From the NCBI GenBank assembly GCA_964036315.1, contig OZ038495.1:24928190-24992189 (forward strand): a DNA stretch of 64,000 nucleotides, in the 5' to 3' direction. The notes beneath the pieces were generated by a model. That model ran no database searches and had not been told where the DNA came from. It saw only the letters and a list, made by a program, of their open reading frames with translations. The DNA comes from Acanthosepion esculentum. Taxonomy: Eukaryota > Mollusca > Cephalopoda > Sepiida > Sepiidae. Positions 21,740-34,106 of the stretch are shown here, one piece after another. Every line of letters starts with the position of its first letter. Within the stretch, counting starts at the first letter, position 1. The translations under genes and the position numbers were made by a program.

Positions 21740-22060
21740 TGTAGTTTTGTGAATTTGGTGATATAGTAATTATGTGTTCAATCTCTGGGCCGACAAGTGT
21801 CTACCTAGTGCTCAGTGGAAACGGCACCAGCAATAACTGAGCAGAACTAAAATAAGAACTAGATGAAATATCCCTAGACATGGGAAGTCGAATCAGAACA
21901 ATCTATCCCCGTCGATTAAATAAAGGATTCATTTCAAAATCTCCTGAAGGTAACCCGGATCGACATGCACATGATCAGGGCCAGAGCGCACAACGGCCGA
22001 AAAGCTGAGATACCAACAATAAAGATAAGGACGATATTCCGTGTACAAATAATGTAAATA
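21740..22060 (+). mobile_element. tRNA-derived SINE, nearly complete
   Basis: A TGTTCAATCTCTGGGC B-box-like element is followed by AACTGAGCAGAACTAA, ATATCCCTAGACATGG, AATAAAGGATTCATTTC, AACCCGGATCGACATGC, GCACAACGGCCGAAAAGC and a tail ending AATAATGTAAATAAG. Its body matches 13690-13890, 14585-14645 and 48541-48845, which defines one SINE family. It is diverged. Confidence 0.65.
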
Positions 22061-23270
22061 AGTTAAAATAAAAAGAGGATTAATAAAATATAAAAAGCCA
22101 CTATTTTATGTCTGAAAGTATTAGACATCTACGTAATTACGTGAATTAGAATTTGCAAGTTAGAGAAAGTAATTTTGAAAGTAGAATGTAATGACTTCAA
22201 ATATACGTTATGTTGTGATTTTCTAAGCGTACCTTAGATGTAAAACAAGGCCGAGGTTATGGGGAAGCCAGTGAGAATCGAACTCGTTAAAATATATGTA
22301 GGTTTATCAATAATTCTGATTCCGACAATTTAAAAAAAAATTTCAAACAATAAACAATATAGAATTTTTTAATATCTTCATCCTTGCTTTTGAAATACAT
22401 TTATAAAATGAAACGGTAGAGGTCATCAATGATGTCACCCTGGCTTCCTTACGAATTTCGTGTATTGCAACATAAGATCCATTCTACCAGGTACCTCGAC
22501 CTGTTGACAGGCCGCTTCTCCACATAATTTGCTCCAGGATGTACGTTTTTTTGTTGTTTTTTTGTTGTTTTTTTGTTTTTAAATTCTTTTATCAGGAGGT
22601 AGATTTTACTTTTATAATGACACCAAGATGTGGATTAGCTAATCAGATTTTGTTTTGCATGCTGTCTACAAGTATAAGGTCAACGGTATGGTTTGCGCGC
22701 TGTTTTCAGTTCTGCCTTTCCTGCACATGCGCCGACGTTATGGAAAGTCTTTTATATTTAATTTAAAAAAAGAACTCCATGTGATATTAATTACCATATT
22801 ATGTTACATTCTCTTTAACCTCGTGAATGCTATACCACAGGCCTGTAGTGTCACAGAAAGCCAAAACTAACAAGCTTCGATGTTCCGTCGTGGGGAGATC
22901 ATATTAAACTCGATTGACATTAAATCATTAAATCCGTTGGCTTTGTAGTTTGGAAAGCTATTTGAGGCCAACTTTCTTGGTAAACAAGAAAACAAGGTTA
23001 AAAAAAGATAAACAAAACAAAACAAAAAGAAAAAAAATTACTTTTAGGGTGGTTGGGTCCATTGGTCTACCTATTTAAATGTTCTTTTATCCCCCACCTG
23101 CGAATGTCTATGGTGTTTAAAACTAAAACGTTGGCTTCAATGGTACTCACGCCAGAAAATGTAAGCTAACTTGCTTAACAAATGGGAATCAAGAAAAAAG
23201 AAAAGATAACAAAATTCAGTTTCACTCATTATAAGGTCTTATTCATGCATTAATCCACAGGTCATTCCTT
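22061..23270. other. Unassigned DNA, T-rich in places
   Basis: 22430-22530 (GGTCATCAATGATGTCACC, TACCAGGTACCTCGACCTG) and 22610-22750 are GC-richer and may be repeat pieces, but I do not recognise them. Short open frames in 22539-22870 carry no domain signature. Confidence 0.4.
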
Positions 23271-23274
23271 TTTA

Positions 23275-25400
23275 GCCATTTCCACCCGGATCCTTCTTCA
23301 GCTGCATCAGAGCATTCTTTCAGGACTTTCTTTTTTACTGCTCCGACGATTCCAATTTTCGCTAGTGCCTTGCTTAATGAGTGTCCCACAAAATCTCTGC
23401 ATTCCATTTCTATAGGATCGAAATAGGTTTTCTAACCATTTTGCTGGCACCATCCGACCAGCTTCTGGTATTTCTCACGCTTTCTTTCATTAGTAAGCGT
23501 GATATTCTCTTCCATGCAAACGATAATTCCCAAATGATTAATTTCTTTGTGCTGTTAGAATATATTAATGGGTTTGGGTGAAGTGCTGTCTGCTGTATGT
23601 GACCTGGGAATTTCAGTTGCTTTTTAGGTCCGTGATCAGCTGCAAATCGGGTGCTGTTGAAAGCATATATGGGGTATTTTCTTCTGTTTTCGTTTTATTT
23701 CCTCCGGCCTTAATTAATGTCTCTTCACACCCTACTTTAAATTTGCACGACCTGATGGCTGTCATGACTACATTCGCTATGGCTCTAAGGAACTGGTCAT
23801 GGCGCCAACGATACCGACCATCCCCTAAAAAGCCTTGGAGCAACTGCTTAATATGTGTTGCAACGAACCTCTCCTTACATTGAAAACAGTTGTGTGTTTC
23901 GTTTATTCACCATATATTTAGATTTGCTGGACATGGGAGAACGTCGTAGACTGATTTTTTTATTAGTCAGCGCGCCAGCAATTCGACCAATTTATATTAC
24001 GCTATTCAATTCCTTTCCAATTTGGCTATGCTACTTCTTGGCAAAGCCCGACCATTCTACAGTAACGATTTTCCACGAAGCATTCTCGGACTTTTGTTAT
24101 AACTGACGTCTTTCTTTACTTTGGGCTTTATCGTATCGTTTACTAGGAAAATAGCCCAATCCTGTCTTCCCTTTTGCCGTGATTCCTATTAAGGATTTTT
24201 GTCTTAGCCTTTCTTCTACCACAGTTAATTCTTCGATGGTGCCCATTTTCTCTATTCTTGTGACTCTGACTTTCGGGTCTTTAGATTTTCTAATTTGGTG
24301 GACATCCTTAGTCTGGCTTACTACGAACTCCTCTTTGAGGCCGCTAAATCATAGCTTTAGCGTATTTGTCTTACCATACAGTGCAGCCATTATTGATGCA
24401 GTAGTAAGAGAAACGTTTGGCCAAGATTCGGAAGAAGATTTTGCACTCGGTGTTAAGTAGAGAATGGTACGAAATTGTTCAATCTCTTTGAGGATTCTTC
24501 ATTAGGGATCCATATCCTGTCGGCTTCCCTCCATCGTGCGGCAATTCTGTCTCTCCTCCAGATCGCTCTTAACAATTTCCACAGAAATTGGAGTATTCCC
24601 GTACATTGTTTGTATAGAATGTAAGGGACAATATCGATGTTCTGACCACCTCTTGCGGTTCTTTCCAGGTTGGAGTCCATGTATTTAATTCACGCTTAGG
24701 AGGCTCCTGGGTAATCAAGAGATCATTTGGACCCAATTCCTGATTCCTTGCCAGGTCACAGAAGGTGTTTTAAAGATAAATGGTAATCTCCTCCACAGAT
24801 GTTCCTAAAATGCCACTCTTCTTATCTCCAAGGAGAGACCTAGCGAAGCCAAACGGATTCGATATAAAACTTGCTCGTTTTCTCGTTTTTTTATTCCTCC
24901 TCCTTCTGTGCCACTCCGGTCTGCGTAAATTCTTTAATTTATTTCTCGGGATGTTCCGTAACTCCGTTAGAGCAAGTCATTCTTCAGTACTGGCCGATTT
25001 AAATTGTTTCCTGTGTGTTCTGATTTCTCTCGTTTCACTTACCTTGTGCCCTCTCCTGTTCAAATTGTAAGTCTTTATCTGGTGTTGTGTTTCATCAAAG
25101 CCAAACCTTTGTTGTCACGCTTACAATTACCCAGGTCATAAATTTTAAACATTGGTCTAAATCTCCTCTTGCAACTACTTGCAAAATCTCCGTGATATCA
25201 TTACCGAACGCCTGCCATTCCTCTTCTAACTGGGGACCATTTACTCCCCCTCCGGGGTGCATACCTGGTGAATAAGTAACAGGTGCTTGAAGATCTGTGG
25301 GGTGCCTCCTAGCCTCGCTCCTCCTCCGTTGTACCAAGGCTTTAATATACGCTGCGTCCATTACTCCCCCTCCAGGCATTTCATCCAGCTTTGGTGTATT
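23275..25400 (-). pseudogene. R2/L1-like LINE with TWRHDQ C-terminal region, decayed
   Basis: In minus order: GGGVNGPQLEEEWQAFGNDI and TEILQVVARGDLDQCLKFMT (25240-25110), a conserved pre-RT segment. Then WRRDRIAARWREADRIWIPN with SSKRLNNFVPFST (about 24560-24460), the RT entry (family: WRxGKIxEQWRxAEGVWIPK, then RPISLL). Then GRYRWRHDQFLRAIANVVMT (about 23820) and LSFAWKRISRLL (about 23530), the C-terminal WRHDxVL and LTVPWE motifs. Catalytic blocks between them are not readable in one frame. Remembered relatives are multi-copy LINEs in several invertebrates. The copy is heavily frameshifted. Confidence 0.6.
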
Positions 25401-26640
25401 TTGAGGCCTCGTAGATTTTTATATATCTTTCTGCGTAGGCATTTACTCGCAATCCGTTATACATTAACGTTGATGCTAATTTATTTAATTCATTTAGTTT
25501 GAAAAATATCCTGATAAATCTTCAGATATTTGTGTGGGTGTGTCAAAACATAAGGGTGGGGGGAGGTTGATCTTCACTAGCTGATCATTAAGTTCGTCAC
25601 ATTTACTGATCCAACCATTCTTCAGTATTTCAGCATGACATCATTTTTAAAGATTCTTCATAATGAAATCACATCTTCTCAATGATAATCCATATAAACT
25701 CCTATTTACAATTTCTTGAAGATGGGGGCAAACGTTAAATAATTAATATCGTTAACGTTAAACAATTCCCCCCGTTGGTTGTAATGAAACGAAATATATT
25801 TACAAAAATTGAATTCTTTTGTCTGACTCTGACAACTGTCTAATACGGGAGATAAAGCAGGTTCACTGTCAAAAGGAAAGTGTGGAAAATAGAAAAAGGA
25901 ATAAAAACAAACAAACAAGTGACACCTCAGCAGAGAACATTACCTTCTGTTGTCTAATTCGAAAAGAAAGATTCATGGAGAAACGTAAATGTTGAAAACT
26001 AAAAAACTAAAATGGACCAATGAGAATAAATTATTAACTGAGGTTAAACGGGTTTAAAACAAAAACAAACACACAGTAACTCGTTCTCACCTGAACCAGG
26101 AATTTGCTAAAAAATCCTTCGTTATTAGTCATCAGAGTAACCCCACTCTAAATACCTTTTTTTTACGCGATACAAATGTGTAGGATTCACACACATTTCT
26201 CCGGTCTGATTTTAACCTGAATCAAAAATCTTAAAGAATGCGACAAGATAGAAAGGAGAAAAGGAGAAATCACAGTAGATTTTGTTCTATTTTGTCCATA
26301 TCACTATTCACATAAGGCCAATAAAACACATAATGATTTTAATGCACCACGCGAGGACAATGCTACAAGCAGAACTGGCTTGCAAAGCAAACATCTTCCA
26401 AAAGCGTGTGAATTATACAACCATCAATAAGCCTGAACAATGAAAGCAGTCAAGCACATCCATTTAACCACAGCGTACTGAAATATGGCGAAGTATAAAA
26501 ATAAATAAAACTGACCAATAAGCATAAACTCCCCAGCTATGTTAAAGTAATTTTAAAAGAAGAAATGATTTTACCGTTCGTTATATGCGTGTAACATCTG
26601 GGTGGTACAACTCTCTATGTAGTTTCTTTAACTCTCTTCT
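25401..26640. other. Unassigned AT-rich DNA
   Basis: G-run GGTGGGGGGAGG at about 25553-25565 and otherwise AT-rich sequence. No gene or element recognised. Confidence 0.45.
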
Positions 26641-26644
26641 TTTT

Positions 26645-26910
26645 GCTAGCAGCCGAGATACATACGCAAGAGAGAGCGTTCAGAGCTGCGTTTCCTTTAC
26701 CGTGGCGGTACGTTACATCGAACGAGTAACACGAGAATTCCATCCTCCAACTGGCTATCTTCTCATTTTTAATTTTACTCGTCGTTTCCGTGTCAAAAAT
26801 GAACGAGACTGATTTTTGGTCTGTAATCAGTTTAAAATGTCACTCGAATAAATAATACCTTCATTTTCTCAGCGATTCGACAATAGCATAGGTTTCTTTC
26901 TCTTTTGCAG
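26645..26910 (-). pseudogene. Ty3/Gypsy RNase H fragment
   Basis: Minus-strand translation gives KEKETYAIVESLRK, then LITDQKSVSFIF, then TSKIKNEKIASWRMEFSCYS, then FDVTYRHGKGNAALNALSC. These are the RNase H motifs of a Ty3/Gypsy pol (family: KExxAYAIVESLRKW, then TDQKSVSFM, then YRPGKEN...DALSR). The DALSR aspartate is replaced by asparagine and there is at least one stop. It is closely similar to the RNase H of the element at 55.9-59.9 kb. Its start abuts a plus-strand LINE fragment at about 26911. Confidence 0.75.
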
Positions 26911-27265
26911 CATGCTTACGTTCCGATTTAGACGGGCTTCTGTGAAAAAGGCTATGGGCCTCCCCAACTGTTTTAAAGAGGCAGCTATGGCGCATTCTGA
27001 GGCGTCTTCGTCTATTTTAGCTGACTTTCCACGGCTTTTGCCGACTAAAGCGGCTAGCTGCGAGGGTGAGATTACGGACGGCGAATTCTACTTGGCATTG
27101 AAGAAGGTCGGCAGAGGCAAGTCTCCGGGACTTGATGGTCTGCCCTACGAAATGTACTTGATGCTGTCGCACATCTTTGTCCAGATTTTGACTGTGGTGT
27201 TCAACAACTGGTTCCGGCAGGGGTCCACCCCCGGCCGAATTTCCAGGGGTGTGATTCGAACTTAA
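26911..27265 (+). pseudogene. LINE RT N-terminal fragment, L1/Tx1-like family
   Basis: An open 117-codon stretch reads ADFPRLLPTKAASCEGEITD, then KKVGRGKSPGLDGLPYEMYL, then VVFNNWFRQGSTPGRISRGV. GKSPGLDGLPYEMYL is RT motif 0/1, and the LINE at 1772-6702 has the homologous LNGLPYEMYLRQS...NNWMKQGSIPQSFTRGV. It ends exactly where Jockey-type sequence begins (about 27266). Confidence 0.75.
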
Positions 27266-27269
27266 CTGC

Positions 27270-28255
27270 TGTGATGTATTCCAACAAAGGACAAAACAAT
27301 ACAACCCTATGGACTCAGGATGAAATCCATTGTAGAAGAGTTAGGGACCTCACGGTCAATCATACAAGAAACGACTGCAGCTGGTATTCCACTATGGACT
27401 ATCGAGCAATCCGGAGTCTTGCTAGAATTAAATAAAATCCCTATACAAAATTAAACGCACCCACTAACATTCGAGGACAAGTTTCATGGCATATTGGAGA
27501 ACTACCCTCACCATACACCCATCTATACAGTGAGATGACAAAACAGGATTTGCAGCCGTGAGCAACAATATTACCCCAAAAAGCGCCCCCAAAGGAAGTT
27601 CTCTTTTCACTGCGGATGCTTATGTAATAGAGCTAGCTCTCAATATCATTACACAGCGAACAAAAATATTTATTAATTTTTCGGGCTCACTATCCGTCCT
27701 AATGGTTGTGAAGGAAAAAAATCCAACAAACCATTCATTATCAAAATGCAAACATAAAGACGTCAAACTATGTGGGATTCCTATCCACATCGGAGTTGAA
27801 GGTAAGAATAAAGCAAACCGAGCAGCTAAACCAGCTTTAGATATAGATGGAGACACAAAGATCAAAATCCCATACACAGACTTTAAGAAGGTCAATAGCA
27901 AATATATTAAAAAAGAATGGCAACTGTGCTGGGAGGATAAGCAACACAATAATCTCTTCACAATCCATTTCAAACCAGGAGAAAGGAAGTCAGATTTCAG
28001 AAAATCTCGAAAGGAGGAAGTAGTACTGGCCCGCTGACGCATTGGCCACACGACAATAGCCCACTCGTACTTGCTAAACAACGAACATCAACCAGTATGT
28101 CAAGCATGTGAAATGACATACACTGTTAATTATATATTAACCGAGTGCTCAGATTTTGATCTCTCAAGACAAAAATGCTGTAATATAAACATGTATGAGA
28201 TCTTCGAGAAAACAAAAGTGGATGACATAACATCATTTTTTTAAACAGTGGCCTC
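27270..28255 (+). pseudogene. Jockey-like LINE RNase H and C-terminal region
   Basis: The first part is frame-broken (TGFAAVSNNITPKSAP at about 27546-27596). A 159-codon open segment then reads SLFTADAYVIELALNIITQR, FSGSLSVLMVVKEKNP, VKLCGIPIHIGVEG, and KIKIPYTDFKKV to the end. This is the RNase H domain of a Jockey-like LINE (family TAELxAIxLAL, SDSLSxL, WIPSHxGxxGNExAD). The catalytic aspartate in SDS is now glycine (FSGSLS), and GNEKAD reads GKNKAN. The tail at 28040-28250 gives LLNNEHQPVCQACEM and ECSDFD, a CxxC...H-type knuckle ending. Confidence 0.7.
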
Positions 28256-28549
28256 TACCAAAAGAATGAACCAAATGGGAATTCCACTAAATTTCTTTAC
28301 AAATTATATATCTGAAAAGAATACATCAATGAAACTAGACACTCGACAAAATTCCTCTTTACAAAAATACGCCAACGAAGGCTGATTTACAAACGAATAT
28401 CTTACAAATCTATTGTAGAAATCTTGTTGGCATTAAATAATCCATTGATGTTGATATACCGCAAAATAAAACTAAACAAATTAAGCCAAATCAATGGAAC
28501 AATCTAGAAAATCTGAATCAATCCTTTTCATTAATATTCTATCCAGGTA
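28256..28549. other. Unassigned DNA after Jockey remnant
   Basis: Short readable peptides but no recognised motif. It may be UTR of the neighbouring LINE. Confidence 0.35.
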
Positions 28550-29440
28550 TCTCGCTACCGGGTAGACGGCCACTAAAGCGCTCACGTCCACAACTTCTTT
28601 GTATGATTGACCCTGTAGCTCTCTGCCCACTGTCTATTTTCGGGTCCAGGATGGCATTCCAGTCGCTCATTATAACTAAACGTGACGAATCCACCAGGGA
28701 CGGCCACAATCGACGTTAAAAAGGTCGTATAAACCACAACGATCCGAAACGAACTACTGCTCACGGATATATCGACCACAATTAGCCGCCCCACCCTCAC
28801 CGCACCGACATAGACAAAGTCCCCTTTTGCACCCAGAATACGTTTGATCTGCATACAGAAGTGTTTCCTTGCTGATTAAACGTACCCTTGATCGCGGTCG
28901 CATCTACACCAAAGGACAAGAGATCACAAAACAGGCGATCCCTCAAGCACCTCGCATTCAAACTGGCTCGCTTGATAGATATTTTATAAATCGATTACTT
29001 ATCACAGGACCCCGACGGATTGTCCCAGACTGCCAGTAGCAAAATAAGACGTAATTCGTCCGTCTGAGATAATAACGCCGACGTCCGTCGGGAAGGTTAG
29101 CTTCAAAGCTCTATATAAAGAGGGATGGAGAAGAACCGACACAATTCCTGCACATTTTGATAATTTCTTTAGCCCAGGAGACTCTATTTCAGCCATCTTG
29201 AGCTTCGGATAGGAGTCCTGTGCTCCCGCCAAATAGTCCCATACTTTGAGTCTCCCCCAGTGTTTCGTATGATGGAGATGCCCTGGAGGCGTCGGGAATG
29301 TTTCTTGCACCCTTTGTTGACTTCCCATTAACGGAGGTACATTTAAAAAGCGGCCTTAAGAAGTACCTCCTCTCAGAGTGCCTGCCTGTCCACTTGCAAT
29401 ATTTTCTACCCATTTAGGGAATGTTTTTTTAATTTTTTCC
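28550..29440 (-). pseudogene. LINE endonuclease/ORF1 remnants
   Basis: In a shifted minus-strand frame near 28680-28590 I read SDWNAILDPKIDSGQ followed by GSIIQRSCG, the GDWNAxLDP block of an APE-type LINE endonuclease. 29328-29002 is an open frame with no firm domain (LSKCAGIVSVLLHPSLYRAL, then GVIISDGRI) and, by position, would be ORF1 of the same minus-strand LINE. Several frameshifts. The ORF1 part is weakly supported. Confidence 0.45.
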
Positions 29441-29589
29441 TTTAGTGGTTTTGGGACGGAGCCCTAGAAATCGAAGAGGGGAGGCTCCTTGCTTTACCTG
29501 GCAGCTGCTGTTTTTCCGTTTTTTTCTGGTGATTGGGTCTTGGCTTCTTCCAGAGCCTTCTCTACCCTGCTTCGACCAGATTTCTTATA

Positions 29590-29990
29590 TTTTTTGTCAT
29601 TTTTCCCTATTCCTTTTCTTTCTTTCTCCCCCTTTTCAGCGAGGAGATTTCGAGGTAGAAACTCTCTTCCATATCCATGTATAGATCCAGTTGCGGTAGC
29701 ACTACCGGCATCAGTGGTTGTTGTAGCTGTTCAACCTGCAGTTGCTGTGTTTGCTGGGGTTGTTCGGATTCTGCCGTTGCTCTTGCTGCTGCTGTCGATG
29801 CTGAACCTATTGTTACTGTTGTTGCTGCTGCTGACTTTGTTGTTGTTGTTACCATTGCTGCTCTTTTGGTAGCTGTTTCTGTCGCGGCTCTTTCGGTTGC
29901 TGCTGCTGCTGTTGCTGCTTCTTTGGCTTCTGTTGTTTTACCATTTTTCTCACCGATACGTCCTTCTTTTGTGGGGCATCCTGTTGTGGA
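29590..29990 (-). repeat. CAG/CAA-rich low-complexity tract
   Basis: On the minus strand there is dense CAGCAGCAA-type sequence, encoding Gln/Thr/Ala-rich frames (SEQPQQTQQLQVEQLQQPLM). It may be the low-complexity part of a LINE ORF1 lying upstream of the endonuclease remnant at 28.6 kb, but no domain anchors it. Confidence 0.55.
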
Positions 29991-30110
29991 TAAATGTATA
30001 ATTGTAACCGTACGTTCTATGCTTACAGTTTCTTCTATCGCACTTCTTGCTTGTGGAATACTCTTCCGGCTTCTTGCATCCCAGTCAAATTGATCTTCAA
30101 AAATTTTAAT
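29991..30110 (+). pseudogene. CR1/Jockey-type LINE C-terminal fragment
   Basis: Plus-strand translation YSFFYRTSCLWNTLPASCIP matches the SFxxRTxxLWNSLPxxxxP motif near the end of CR1/Jockey ORF2 proteins. The same motif is seen on the minus strand at about 35080 (SFISRTSRLWNSLPYSC). Confidence 0.55.
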
Positions 30111-30479
30111 GCAATGCCATTTGTTATTTTCTGGATTCTTAATTCCTGTTCATTTATTGGTCTCTCATTACAAGTGTTTTTCCTTCATATTCTCAGTAAC
30201 CCTTTGCGTCCTAGTGGTTTTATTGCATTGCTTAGGTGAAATGGTTTTAAAAAATTTTATAACACTTCCCAAATACTTAAATGTCGCATTTTGACGTCTC
30301 CAATTCGTGGCACACAACTTAATATTAGAATACCTCAGTAAATCTTTCTTTATAGTGTTGTCATAGAAACCAATTGCGAAAGAATGGAGACTCCGTAGGA
30401 CAATCACAATAATGATCAACATATCTTAAAATTAGGATTTTAGTAGGTATACCTTTCAAAGGAATTAGACCAGAAATAA
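30111..30479. other. Unassigned DNA
   Basis: Nothing recognised. Confidence 0.4.
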
Positions 30480-31290
30480 TACAAGAAAACTGACTTTATT
30501 CACGACACAGGAATGAAAAAGGCCATCTGCATGATCAGAATGCTATTTGAGCGAGGAGTACCAAAATAAGACATCTTCGATTCATTGGATAAAGTGCGGC
30601 ACAAATGCTGGTTGAAGTTTATGTAATATATAGAGAGAAACGATTCTATGTGAGCTAGCGGGCGTGCCGGGATTTATTATTGACAGGTATAATCTTAATA
30701 AGATACGCAGTTGACAGTTGCTGATGGCAGACCATGAAATAACACTAAAATCACTATTAGACAAGTTAGAAAAAGGAAGCCAGAAGAAACAGTTATTAAG
30801 TTCATCGAAAAAAGAATCCGTGGCTGTTAGCAAAAGAGACATCTGAATGTGTGAGTTACATATTGGGGATGTCAAAATCAAGGACTAACACAATTTCAAG
30901 TATCTGAATAATGTCGTAACAGACGAAGAGAAATGTAACTCAGAAATCATAAAACGCACAAATATAGCGAAAGATGCCTTTCAGAAAATAAATAAAGTAA
31001 TAAAATATAGGAAGACGTCATTAGGAAAAGTAGAGTATTGAATGGCTGTGAATTATCCATAATTCAATGCTGGGCATTTTTCTCATAGATAAAGAAGATT
31101 TAATGTAACAAAGATATGGTTCCACCGAAAAATGCTAACAAAATCATGTAAGCAGGGAAAACATTTTGAGGAAAATAGAAACTATAGGAAACTTATATTT
31201 ACAATTAAAAAGAAACAGTTGAAATATTTATGACATATCATGAGGAAAGTAAGCATAGAGAATTGAAGAGTCAAAGACGACAAAAATGTC
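30480..31290 (+). pseudogene. RTE-type LINE remnant
   Basis: Readable pieces in order: ETILCELAGVPGFIIDRYNL and NKIRS (RT near the catalytic box; the family has NNIRYADD and here the box is lost at a stop). Then LMADHEITLKSLLDKLEKGS, then MCELHIGDVKIKD, then FKYLNNVVTDEEKCNSEIIK, then RTNIAKDAFQKINKVI, then KIWFHRKMLTKS. This order is diagnostic of the RTE-like family also found at 9.0-10.4 kb. There are many stops. Confidence 0.65.
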
Positions 31291-31519
31291 ATTACTTATT
31301 TAATCCATCAAACTGCTGACAATACCACAGCTACACATTACTGACTAATCACATGTCTATCCACAACATACAGATCACACTGATTTTAAGTGAAAGAATG
31401 TATTTTTCAATATCAATCCTTTGAATCTAATAATATTCTCACTGAAGAGCAAAAACGATGCAAAAATACTTCTTATGATTGTGAAGATCATTACTGATCA
31501 ACAAATACTACTGTAAAAT

Positions 31520-31770
31520 GCTGTTCAAAAGATAAAAGCTAAGTATACATGGATAGACTATAACAAAAGCTTTTGATAAAGTCCCACACGGATGATAACG
31601 TCACTAGAATTAATGAACCACCGCTTATTAATTTTCTAAAAGGCGGTATGAATAAATAAATTAACCTTAATGTTAAAAATTAGATGTGATAACTTAAAGA
31701 TCAACAGTGGATATTCTTTCATCCCTATTATTTTGTATTGAATGAAAACTTCTCTCAAACCATTAACACC
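31520..31770 (+). pseudogene. L1-like RT fragment
   Basis: AKYTWIDYNKAFDKVPHG (motif A of an L1-like RT, family IDYRKAFDSVPH) is followed by ILSSLLFCIE, corresponding to SPLLFCIAL (motif B/C spacer). It probably belongs to the same LINE family as 61.9-64 kb (FCLALIPLSRLLNNTGYG). Confidence 0.55.
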
Positions 31771-33290
31771 CATATCCTATATTTGATTAATTTATTGATC
31801 ACTTGTTCTAAATGTTGTCTTATATTGTAGGTCAATCGGTCTCTCTTATTTTGTACATGTACCTTTTCACCACCATTATTTCATGTAAAATACTCTTATA
31901 AAGACCTTATACATTAATTATAGAAATAATCAACACACTAAAACCAATGAAAAACAAACACCACACAAATTTGAAATACCAGAATTTGTTTCTCTTTCTT
32001 TCTTTTTTTATCCATATCTTATTCTTTGATTAGACTTTAATAAAGCTGAATCATGTTAGAGTTATAAACGTTTGTGTAAGTTTCAACATTAAATTAAATC
32101 AACAATTACAATTTTGTTGGAAATCACTTATCCAAAGATGGTGTTAAAGTCTAAATATTCAAAAATGTCATCATCCTCTGAATGTATAAGCATACACATA
32201 TTGATATGCAAGCAAAGTGTATCATTTAACTTTCTTAAAATTATTTTTATTGAAAACGTTGAAATAGATTTATCATTTAACGAAACCATTCGCTCTTATT
32301 TTCACAACGCTATATTTAAAGCAATCATACAAAATGGTTCAAGGGGAATAACTCCAACGACTTACATGCAATTTTTAACTTTGAGTTTGTTTTCTTTATA
32401 TATCCTGTTGATGGAATGAAACGTTTAAAATTGTTTAAATGTTTTGTTCTTTTTATTTTTATTTGTAGAAAAATATCCGAAAGGATTTTGCTGTGTTAAA
32501 GAAAGGGGAAGTTTTCTTTACCGAGAAATAAATGGAATACTCAACGAAAGAGGATGATTACTATAGTGAATATTTGTAACTTATGTTAGAAGATGTCAAG
32601 CGATTTTTGAATGTCTTTCACAAGACGGTTATGTTATTTTTGTGGATTTTACTGGTTGTTAATTTTTACCCATTGACAACACGCTTTGGCTTATATTGTA
32701 TTAATGTGACATATTATATTCATTTTTTTTTTCTTTTCTTTTTTTATATATAAAGTACCTTGACCTCTTGAGAAATATAGTGGACTGGTTTCTCATTACC
32801 TCCTACACAATTTTAAATTCAGAATTTACTTTCTCCTAAACTAACTGTTACTCAAGGCTAAAGGACCCAGTTTATTCTTCTATTTAACTCATAGCTGCAG
32901 GGAGAAGTAATGGATTCCTCCTTTTCTCAGGGTGAATACAAAAGACCAAACCTGTAACAGAGTTACTGGGGTGGATTTTATCAGTAAGTGAATATATAAC
33001 TGATGCTAGTTGAAAATGGAATTAACTAAATAATTTCTTTTTTTTAATTAATATCATCCCAAGCAAAGCAATAATGTCACTATGATGCAAAAGGTGACTG
33101 GGAGAGAAAGAGAATGAGAAGACTTTATTGAGAACGGGGAGGGGGGCTGCATTAATGTGAAGTTAATTAAAAGCATGCCCATTCAACATGACCTTCATTA
33201 CATTTTTTTAGGAACAATTGGATTAAGCCAAATATTCATTGTCACTTCTAAAAGCTACTTCCTTCTTTACTTTCTTTCTTATTACAACTT
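31771..33290. other. Unassigned AT-rich DNA
   Basis: A 101-codon open frame at 32114-32419 has no recognisable domain. The rest is AT-rich without a repeat I can name. A G-run lies at 33138-33147. Confidence 0.45.
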
Positions 33291-33300
33291 TGGAAATATT

Positions 33301-33358
33301 TGACCAGCTTTACCTGAGACATAACACAGGTAGGGAATATTGACATATGGAGTGAGAT
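33301..33358. repeat. 58-bp direct repeat, copy 1
   Basis: TGACCAGCTTTACC(T/C)GAGACA and the following 38 bp recur at 34107-34164 with one mismatch. The flanks differ. Identity unknown. Confidence 0.85.
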
Positions 33359-33710
33359 TCCCAAGCAGTGACACCAGTACAGACATCAAGAGGAGGTTCA
33401 GTTATAGACTCAGCTCACCAATTCCCCTTTCTACATAAATAACTGTTAATTAATAATTGTGCATAAAATGGGAATTTTAATTTCAAAGGTGGTTAATATT
33501 AATAGAATTTATAAAAAATAAAATTATTTGAATTAAATTATGTTGCTTGTGAATTCTCATGTCCTTTAGGAGATTGTATCTCAAATACTAATAATCAACA
33601 AACAGCATTACATTCTTATATTGGCCACATATGCACAACACTCACTTGTTGGTTGACTTGTCATTTATCAAAATTTACTGTAATACAATTCAAGCACATA
33701 TAATTCTTAG

Positions 33711-33712
<2 letters not shown>

Positions 33713-33769
<57 letters not shown>
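33713..33769. repeat. (TA)n microsatellite
   Basis: About 56 bp of TA. Confidence 0.95.
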
Positions 33770-33770
<1 letters not shown>

Positions 33771-33779
33771 AACGATAAA

Positions 33780-34100
33780 AATTATTAGAAAAATCAATTA
33801 AAATCTTCAGACGTACTGGGTTGTAGATTAATATTCTTATGCTTTTATTATTATTATTTCATTTATATTCCTCGACTAGTTTCGACCAACATGGCCATCA
33901 TCGGGAGAGAAAAAATGTCTCTGCTTGCTGTAGCAGTAAACTACAGAAAATATATATATATATATACATCGATTGGTAATTAGTACGGATAATTCTAAGG
34001 AGGACATTAATCCAAAGAGAGCTCAATGTACGTAACAGACCAATAAAATAAAATAAAAATAAGAATGAAAATAAAAATGAATATATTTATTTAAATATTC
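33780..34100. repeat. Unidentified repeat-like segment with short TA run
   Basis: CTCGACTAGTTTCGACCAAC and ATGGCCATCATCGGGAGAG look like part of a dispersed repeat; TATATATATATATA occurs at about 33950-33966. Not classified. Confidence 0.35.
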
Positions 34101-34106
34101 ATCTCT

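Noticed and set aside
29445..30093. Long leucine/valine-rich frames on the plus strand that look like membrane segments
   Set aside because: They are the complement of a CAG/CAA-rich tract; the hydrophobicity comes from GTT/CTG repeats, not from a protein.
32114..32419. 101-codon open frame in featureless DNA
   Set aside because: No recognisable motif or paralog in the window; the length is expected by chance in AT-rich sequence of this size.
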